This document shows, one piece after another, positions 59,237 through 64,000 of a stretch of 64,000 nucleotides of DNA. The notes under the pieces are model-generated. The model did not search any database. It had not been told where the DNA came from and was given only the letters and a program-made list of their open reading frames with translations. Source of the DNA: Actinoplanes palleronii. Its GTDB lineage: Bacteria > Actinomycetota > Actinomycetes > Mycobacteriales > Micromonosporaceae. Location of the stretch: positions 62,001 through 126,000 of the forward strand of contig NZ_BOMS01000026.1 of NCBI RefSeq assembly GCF_016862315.1. The letters run 5' to 3'. Every line of letters starts with the position of its first letter. Within the stretch, counting starts at the first letter, position 1. The position numbers were made by a program, and so were the translations under genes.

Positions 59237-59734
59237 TCAACCGGCCTCGGGGTGCTCCGTGACGTTCTGCAGGTAGAGCGGCTCGCCCAGCTTCTCGATC
59301 AGGCCGAGCTGGGTCTCCAGGTAGTCCACGTGGTGCTCCTCGTCGGCGAGGATGTCCTCGAAGATCCGGGCCGAGGTGATGTCACCGATCGAGCGCATGT
59401 ACTCGAGCCCGCGCCGGAGCCGGTCGACCGCCTCGACCTCGACCTTCATGTCGCACTCGAACTGCTCCTTGACGGTCTCGCCGATCCGCAGCGAGAACAG
59501 CTTCTGGTAGTTCGGCAGGCCCTCGAGGAAGAGGATCCGGTCGGTGAGCACCTCGGCGTGCCGCATCTCGTCGATCGACTCGGCCTTGGTGTGCTTGGCC
59601 AGCACGGTGTAGCCCCAGTTGTCCTGCATCTTGGCGTGCAGGAAGTACTGGTTGATCGCGGTCAGTTCCGCGGTCAGCTGCTCGTTCAGGAACTCGATGA
59701 CACGGGCGTCGCCTTGCACGTCAAATACCCCCAT
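59237..59734 (-). CDS. bfr: Bacterioferritin
   Basis: A 165-residue iron-storage protein forming 24-subunit cages. It has the di-iron ligands of the four-helix bundle: Glu in EQLTAELTAINQYF (near 18), the ESIDEMRHAE motif (Glu51, His54), Glu in KVEVEAVDRL (near 94) and DEEHHVDYLE (Glu and His near 128). The haem-binding Met expected near residue 52 is present in DEMRHAE. It follows the bacterioferritin-associated ferredoxin by 39 bp in one operon. Confidence 0.96.
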   Translation of the reverse strand: MGVFDVQGDARVIEFLNEQLTAELTAINQYFLHAKMQDNWGYTVLAKHTKAESIDEMRHAEVLTDRILFLEGLPNYQKLFSLRIGETVKEQFECDMKVEVEAVDRLRRGLEYMRSIGDITSARIFEDILADEEHHVDYLETQLGLIEKLGEPLYLQNVTEHPEAG

Positions 59735-59773
59735 AGTATGACTACTTGGGGTCAAGCGTACTGCCCGTAAGGG

Positions 59774-59965
59774 CTAGGCGGCGTTCGGTAGTCGCGTGTC
59801 GGTGGTCCCCTCCTCCTCGATCAGCTCGAAGATCCGGTCCAGGCAGCTCCCGCAGCCGGTCCCGGCGCCACAGGCGTCGCCGACCGCCTCCTCCGTCCGC
59901 GCGCCGCAACGGACGGCCATGCGGACTTCACTTTCGCGGACGTGGTGACAGATGCAGACGAACAT
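59774..59965 (-). CDS. bfd: Bacterioferritin-associated ferredoxin
   Basis: A 63-residue [2Fe-2S] protein of the BFD type. The Cys ligands are in the N-terminal C-I-C (residues 4 and 6) and C-terminal C-G-S-C (38 and 41), with the intervening CGARTEEAV and GAGTGCG segments. It reduces stored iron for release from bacterioferritin. It is the first gene of the bfd-bfr operon and lies behind two overlapping iron-box sequences, so it should be repressed by an IdeR/DmdR regulator when iron is plentiful, the reverse of what storage alone would suggest. Confidence 0.93.
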   Translation of the reverse strand: MFVCICHHVRESEVRMAVRCGARTEEAVGDACGAGTGCGSCLDRIFELIEEEGTTDTRLPNAA

Positions 59966-59979
59966 GCGGCGACTTTCTG

Positions 59980-60015
59980 ATGGTTAACCTTACCTAACTT
60001 AGGTTGCCCTAAAAC
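59980..60015. promoter_or_regulatory. Two adjacent IdeR/DmdR-type iron boxes
   Basis: On the minus strand, TTAGGTAAGGTTAACCAT (59997-59980), and on the plus strand TTAGGTTGCCCTAAAAC (59999-60015). Both resemble the actinobacterial iron-box consensus TTAGGTTAGGCTAACCTAA, with about 14-15 and 12-13 matches. They lie upstream of bfd. Confidence 0.7.
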
Positions 60016-60108
60016 TCCTGGTCACGCAAACCCTTCTGGGTTGCGATCGCGGCACTGGCGGTTATATCGAGTCGTACAGATTGCTAACGGATGTCGATGC
60101 CGTTACCT

Positions 60109-60122
60109 TGGGAGCGCTCCCA
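60109..60122. promoter_or_regulatory. CebR operator (perfect)
   Basis: TGGGAGCGCTCCCA is the exact 14-bp palindrome bound by the cello-oligosaccharide repressor CebR in streptomycetes. It lies 31 bp before the ATG of the GH6 cellulase. Confidence 0.9.
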
Positions 60123-60152
60123 GTAGGTCTTTCTCCCCTTGGAAGGAAGCCC

Positions 60153-61523
60153 ATGTCTCCCAGCTCCCCCCGACTCAGAACCCGATGGATCGCGGCCACG
60201 GCCGCCGGTGTCACCGTCGCGGCCGGTGCCGTCCTCGCCGCCGCCGGCACCGCCGAGGCCGGCACCATCAGCGGCACGCTCTACCGGGACCCGGACACCG
60301 CGGTCGCCCGATGGGTGGCCGCCAACCCGAACGACTCCCGCACCGCGGTGATCCGCGCCAAGGTGGCCAGCCAGCCGGCGTCCCGCTGGCTCAGCAACTT
60401 CAACCTCGGCACGATCGGGTCCGAGGTGTCGGCGTACGTCGGCGCCGCGAACGCCGCGGGCCAGATCCCGGCGCTGACCGCGTACGGCATCCCCAACCGG
60501 GACTGCGGTGGCGCCAGCGCGGGTGGGGCGCCGGACCTCGGCACGTACCAGACCTGGATCTCGGCGATCGCGAACGCGCTGGGCAACCGCACCGTGATCG
60601 TGATCCTGGAACCGGACTCGATCGCGCTGCAGACCTGCCTGAGCGCGAGCGAGATCGCTGCCCGGGACTCGGCGCTGGCGACCGCCGTTCGTACGCTGAA
60701 AAATGCCAACCCGAACGCCAAGGTCTACCTGGACGCCGGGCACTCGACCTGGAACACCGCCGCTGACCAGGCCGGACGCCTGGTCGCGGCCGGGGTGGCG
60801 AACGCCGACGGGTTCTACACCAACGTCTCGAACTTCAACGGCACCGCGGCGGAGACCGCGTACGGGCGGGCGATCATCAGCGCGCTGAACGGGCGCGGGG
60901 TCACCGGCAAGCGCCAGGTCGTGGACACCAGCCGCAACGGCGGGGCGTCCGGGGACTGGTGCGGGGACGACAACACCGACCGGCGGATCGGGTCGTACCC
61001 GACGACGGCGACCGGTGACGACAACGTCGACGCGTTCCTGTGGGTCAAGCCGCCGGGTGAGGCGGACGGCTGCCGGTACGCGGCCGGGTCGTTCCAGCCC
61101 GATCTGGCGTACAGCCTGGCGAGCAGCGCCCCGAACCCGCCGGTGACCAGCTCACCGTCGGCCTCGTCGGCCTCACCGTCGGCCTCGTCGGCCTCACCGT
61201 CCGCGTCGGTCTCCACCTCACCGCCTTCCGGCGCCGCTTGTTCCGCGGCTTTCAAGATCACCAGCTCGTGGTCGGGCGGGTTCCAGGCACAGGTCACGGT
61301 GACCGCCGGCCGGGCGATCACCGGCTGGGCGGTGTCCTGGACGCTCGGCAGCGGCCAGTCGGTCAGCCAGGCGTGGAACGGAACGCTGACCACCAGCGGA
61401 TCCACGGTGACCGTGCGTAACGTTTCCTGGAACGGCTCGCTACCGGCCGCCGGCACCGCCGATTTCGGACTGATCGCGAACGGCGCCGCCACCACCCCCG
61501 CATTGACCTGCACCGCTGCGTGA
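60153..61523 (+). CDS. Secreted GH6 cellulase with C-terminal CBM2
   Basis: A 456-residue secreted endoglucanase-type enzyme. A signal peptide (cleavage near AEA-GT) leads to the GH6 catalytic domain (about 37-330) with ALTAYGIPNRDCGGASAGG (catalytic Asp region), VIVILEPDSIA (Asp in strand), and LWVKPPGEADG near 315. A Ser/Pro/Ala linker made of exact 18-bp repeats (SASSASPSAS) joins a family 2 cellulose-binding module (KITSSWSGGFQAQVTVTAG, aromatic and Cys pair). GGAAGGA lies before the ATG at 60153. A CebR operator is directly upstream, so cellobiose should induce it. Confidence 0.95.
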   Translation: MSPSSPRLRTRWIAATAAGVTVAAGAVLAAAGTAEAGTISGTLYRDPDTAVARWVAANPNDSRTAVIRAKVASQPASRWLSNFNLGTIGSEVSAYVGAANAAGQIPALTAYGIPNRDCGGASAGGAPDLGTYQTWISAIANALGNRTVIVILEPDSIALQTCLSASEIAARDSALATAVRTLKNANPNAKVYLDAGHSTWNTAADQAGRLVAAGVANADGFYTNVSNFNGTAAETAYGRAIISALNGRGVTGKRQVVDTSRNGGASGDWCGDDNTDRRIGSYPTTATGDDNVDAFLWVKPPGEADGCRYAAGSFQPDLAYSLASSAPNPPVTSSPSASSASPSASSASPSASVSTSPPSGAACSAAFKITSSWSGGFQAQVTVTAGRAITGWAVSWTLGSGQSVSQAWNGTLTTSGSTVTVRNVSWNGSLPAAGTADFGLIANGAATTPALTCTAA

Positions 61524-61540
61524 CCCGGCACTGATCGGGC

Positions 61541-61565
61541 GGGCCCCGGCACCACGCCGGGGCCC
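61541..61565. terminator. Hairpin terminator after the GH6 gene
   Basis: GGGCCCCGGC (61541-61550), loop ACCAC, GCCGGGGCCC (61556-61565), followed by GTCTTCGGGTTTC. A further C-G pair extends the stem. Confidence 0.85.
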
Positions 61566-61643
61566 GTCTTCGGGTTTCGGAGCGCGCCGACAGGCACTAA
61601 CGTCGATGCGGTCGTTGCCGGAGTCCGGAAAGGACGATCAACC

Positions 61644-62411
61644 GTGGGTAACCGAATCCGCTGGGCGGTGGCCGCGTTGGCCCTGGTGGGAACACTTGCC
61701 GGGACCGCAACACCGGCGTACGCCATCGCCAACGGCGAACCCGTACCGGACGGTCACTACCGCTTCTCGGTGAAGCTGACCATGACCGGGATCCCGACCG
61801 CCAGCGGCGGCCGGCGTAACAGCGCCTGCTCCGGCGCCCTGATCGCCCCGAACTGGATCATCACGGCGGGGCACTGCTTCCGGGACGAGAACGGGGTCCG
61901 GGTCGAGTACCCGGTCGCCGACCTGACCACCGCGACGGTGGGCCGCACCGATCTGACCGGGACCGGCGGTCACGTGCTCACGGTGATCGCGGTGCGGCAG
62001 TCGCCGACCGCCGACGTCTCGCTCGCCCAGCTGGCGGAACCGGTGCGCGACATCCGGCCGATCCGGGTCGGCACCCGGGCCCCGAAGGTCGGCACGGTGC
62101 TGCGGGTGACCGGGTACGGCTCGCTCACCAGCGTGAACCCGGTGCCGTCCACGCGGCTGATGACCGGCCGGCTCACGGTGGTGTCGGTCGCGGACGCGGT
62201 GCTCGGGCTGAACGGCTACGCGCCGCGGCCGGACACCACGCCGTGCCCGTACGACTCGGGCGGCCCGTACTTCACCGAGCGCCACGGCGTCCCGGTCCTC
62301 GCCGGGGTGGTCAGCAACGGGCCGAGCTGCCCGCACACCCAGGTGGAGAACGCCGCCCGTACCGACGACATCGCCAAGTGGATCTTCTCGGTGACGCACC
62401 CTCGCCATTGA
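61644..62411 (+). CDS. Secreted trypsin-like serine protease
   Basis: A 255-residue S1-family protease. A signal peptide (VAALALVGTLAGTATPAYA) is followed by IANGEPVP at the usual activation junction and a chymotrypsin fold with His in WIITAGHC (near 75), Asp in TADVSLAQL (near 130) and Ser in CPYDSGGPYF (near 202); the usual Gly before DSGG is Tyr. Cysteines flank His and Ser as in trypsins. The segment before the mature domain is very short, so little or no propeptide. GTG start with AAAGGA upstream. Confidence 0.92.
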   Translation: MGNRIRWAVAALALVGTLAGTATPAYAIANGEPVPDGHYRFSVKLTMTGIPTASGGRRNSACSGALIAPNWIITAGHCFRDENGVRVEYPVADLTTATVGRTDLTGTGGHVLTVIAVRQSPTADVSLAQLAEPVRDIRPIRVGTRAPKVGTVLRVTGYGSLTSVNPVPSTRLMTGRLTVVSVADAVLGLNGYAPRPDTTPCPYDSGGPYFTERHGVPVLAGVVSNGPSCPHTQVENAARTDDIAKWIFSVTHPRH

Positions 62412-62421
62412 GATTTCTCGA

Positions 62422-62427
62422 TAGAGT
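62422..62427 (+). promoter_or_regulatory. Candidate minus-10 of a leaderless promoter for the monooxygenase
   Basis: TAGAGT lies 6 nt before the ATG at 62434 with no Shine-Dalgarno between, so transcription would start at or next to the start codon. Confidence 0.5.
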
Positions 62428-62433
62428 GGCGCG

Positions 62434-63588
62434 ATGGGATCGCTTCGGGTCGCGGTGGTCGGCGCCGGTATCGGTGGTCTGGCCACCGCGATCGCCCTCC
62501 GGGCGCGCGGATTCACCATCGATGTGTACGACCAGGCGAGCAGCCTGAACGAGATCGGCGCGGGACTCTCCCTCGGCGGCAACGGGATGCGGGTGATCGA
62601 CGCGCTCGGGCTCGGCCGGGCGGTGCGGGAGGTGGCCGCGAACCTGCACCGCATCGAGTTCCACCACTGGAGCACCGGTGAGATCTTCTACCAGCACCCG
62701 ATGGGCGACTGGTACGAACAGCGGTTCGGCGGCCCGTTCCTGGGCGTGCACCGCGCCGACTTCCACCACGTGCTGCTCGCCGCGTTCGACGGGACGCCGC
62801 ACCTGGGCCGCCGCTGCGTCGCGGTGCACGAGTCCCCGCACGGCGTCGAGCTGGAATTCGCCGACGGCACCACGGCCGGCGCCGACGTGGTGGTCGGCGC
62901 GGACGGCCTGCGCTCCGCGGTACGCCGGCACGTGACCGGGCCGGACGAGGCGGTCTTCGCCGCGATGAGCTGCTTCCGTGGCCTGGTACCGGCTCCACCC
63001 GGCTCCGCCGCGTTGGGACTGACCTTCTTCCTCGGTCCCGGGCGCCACCTGGTCGCCTACCCGGTCCGCGGCGGCGAGCTGATCAACTTCGTGGCGTACG
63101 TGCCGGATCCGGAGTGGACCCTGGAGTCCTGGTCGGCGAAGTGCCCGCCGGCCGAGGCGGCCGCCGCGTTCGACGGCTGGCACCCGGCCGTGACCACGCT
63201 GCTGGCGAACGCCGAGGAGACCGGGCGCTGGGCACTCTACGACCGCGAGCCGCTGCGCCGGTGGAGCACCGGCCGGGTCACGCTGCTCGGCGACGCCGCC
63301 CACCCGATGCTCCCGCACGCCGGCCAGGGCACGAACCAGGCCCTCGAGGACGCCGCGACGCTGGCCGCCTGCCTGTCCGGTCCGGGGCCGGCCGAGGGGC
63401 TGCGGCGCTATGAACAACTCCGCAAGGCGCGGACCCGGCAGATCCAGCTCGGCTCACGCGCCAACGCGGCGTGTTTCCAGGTCCCCGACGGCCCGGCCGC
63501 GACCGAGCGCAACGCCCGCCTGCAGAACCTGCCCGAGATGGTCAGCTGGATCCACGAACACGACGTCCACGCATCCCTCCCCCGCTGA
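62434..63588 (+). CDS. FAD-dependent aromatic monooxygenase (salicylate/3-hydroxybenzoate hydroxylase type)
   Basis: A 384-residue class A flavoprotein hydroxylase. It has the Rossmann motif VAVVGAGIGGLATAIALRA (GxGxxG) at the start, the DG motif VVVGADGLRSAVR near 155, and the second FAD motif LLGDAAHPMLPHAGQGTNQA near 285. The set is closest to salicylate 1-monooxygenase and 3-hydroxybenzoate 6-hydroxylase-like enzymes, which use NAD(P)H and O2 on aromatic acids. A signal peptide is absent. It is probably leaderless. No pathway genes lie next to it in the window. Confidence 0.9.
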   Translation: MGSLRVAVVGAGIGGLATAIALRARGFTIDVYDQASSLNEIGAGLSLGGNGMRVIDALGLGRAVREVAANLHRIEFHHWSTGEIFYQHPMGDWYEQRFGGPFLGVHRADFHHVLLAAFDGTPHLGRRCVAVHESPHGVELEFADGTTAGADVVVGADGLRSAVRRHVTGPDEAVFAAMSCFRGLVPAPPGSAALGLTFFLGPGRHLVAYPVRGGELINFVAYVPDPEWTLESWSAKCPPAEAAAAFDGWHPAVTTLLANAEETGRWALYDREPLRRWSTGRVTLLGDAAHPMLPHAGQGTNQALEDAATLAACLSGPGPAEGLRRYEQLRKARTRQIQLGSRANAACFQVPDGPAATERNARLQNLPEMVSWIHEHDVHASLPR

Positions 63589-63619
63589 CCCCACCCCACA
63601 CCGCGCGGGCACCACACGA

Positions 63620-63727
63620 GCGTGGGGACTTTCGGCGCGCTCCGCACCCCAACTCCACATACAAGGCCGCGACACCGGCTGCGTGGGGACTTTCGGTGCG
63701 CTTCGCGCCGAAAGTTCACACACAAGG
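63620..63727. repeat. Two copies of a 47-bp intergenic element (61-bp period)
   Basis: Copies at 63620-63666 and 63681-63727, each starting GCGTGGGGACTTTCGG and ending ACAAGG, match at about 38 of 47 positions. The second contains a near-perfect hairpin ACTTTCGG...CCGAAAGT. They follow the monooxygenase stop and could act as terminator or repeated extragenic element. The stretch 63728-63877 shows nothing recognisable. Confidence 0.75.
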
Positions 63728-63877
63728 GGTTTCCGGGACCACCCACGGACGTCGCCCCGGAGGGCTTCGCGTTCTGGACGCGCCAGCGGCCAGCGAAGCC
63801 CGCAGGGGTCCCGGCGGGAGCGACGGTCCGCACCACAGCGGACGCACGACATCTTGAATTCGATCTTCGTCGGCCGA

Positions 63878-64000
63878 TCAGTTCAACCTCACCGGAAGTG
63901 CCGCATACGACGGCACCAGCACGCCCCGCCGATACCGCCGCCCCCTGATCTCCCACGCCCGCCCGGTGTCCAGCAACATCCGCAGCAACCCGGCGATCTC
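63878..64000 (-). CDS. C-terminal part of an unidentified gene (runs off the window)
   Basis: The last 40 codons of a minus-strand gene end at the TGA at 63880-63878. The peptide has a Leu-rich helix (IAGLLRMLLDTGRAWE) and an Arg-rich strand (RGRRYRRGVLVPSYA), without a recognised motif. The open frame, codon third-position GC and convergent placement relative to the monooxygenase support coding, but the family is unknown. Confidence 0.55.
   Translation of the reverse strand, partial: EIAGLLRMLLDTGRAWEIRGRRYRRGVLVPSYAALPVRLN

Noticed and set aside
1..64000. tRNA, rRNA, CRISPR arrays, transposases, integrases and attachment sites
   Set aside because: None was recognised on reading; the tandem repeats present lack the spacing and unique spacers of a CRISPR array.

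Overview
The window is very GC-rich, uses GTG starts freely and chains genes through ATGA/GTGA stop-start overlaps. Together with the actinomycete families seen (a Streptomyces-type csn chitosan locus, a perfect CebR operator, IdeR/DmdR-type iron boxes, a DUF1023 hydrolase with an EspC-like partner, SCO6745 and MmyB-type proteins) this points to a filamentous actinobacterium, most likely Micromonosporaceae (Actinoplanes-like). That placement is inference. No RNA genes, CRISPR arrays, transposases or phage backbone were seen. It looks like a chromosomal segment rich in secreted, carbohydrate-related and transport functions.

Region by region. 1-4 kb: partial SDR, MmyB-type regulator, FucP-like symporter overlapping an orphan sugar-binding lipoprotein. 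4.1-6.6 kb: three overlapping genes (EspC-like helical protein with a YxxxD motif, DUF1023 alpha/beta hydrolase, lipoprotein), a possible type VII secretion cargo module. 6.8-12.4 kb: small secreted or membrane proteins, a LuxR regulator with a degenerate receiver, a proline-rich anchored repeat protein and a WD40 propeller. 12.5-24.5 kb: one long minus-strand operon for an exopolysaccharide, with an Agd3/CE18-like deacetylase, PelF-type glycosyltransferase, polytopic membrane protein, nucleotidyltransferase, two SDR sugar enzymes, a UDP-sugar dehydrogenase, two GH114-type hydrolases and an unknown. This resembles a Pel or galactosaminogalactan pathway and is the main candidate for an undescribed system. 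25-28.3 kb: O-methyltransferase, cyclophilin, P450. 28.4-36 kb: PaaX-type regulator divergent from a five-gene LIV-type ABC importer that continues into a secreted alpha/beta hydrolase; convergent SCO6745 protein. 36-42 kb: TPR-GGDEF cyclase, cutinase/PET-hydrolase-like enzyme with a TetR gene and an inverted-repeat operator, MFS exporter, S74-chaperone protein. 42-50 kb: chitosan utilisation (csnK, csnH, csnG, csnF, csnE, csnR, with a GH46 chitosanase divergent). 50-55.7 kb: FtsX/MacB-type ABC transporter with a DesK/NarL two-component system. 55.8-64 kb: LexA, an anchored helix-hairpin-helix protein with an OmpA/BON protein, bacterioferritin and its ferredoxin, GH6 cellulase, trypsin-like protease, FAD monooxygenase and a partial gene.

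How the genes work together: several loci form secreted-enzyme plus uptake plus regulator units (chitosanase with csn; cellulase under a CebR box; cutinase with TetR; esterase with LIV transporter and PaaX). Convergent gene pairs are usually separated by strong hairpins, and two families of dispersed palindromic elements occur in intergenic spaces.
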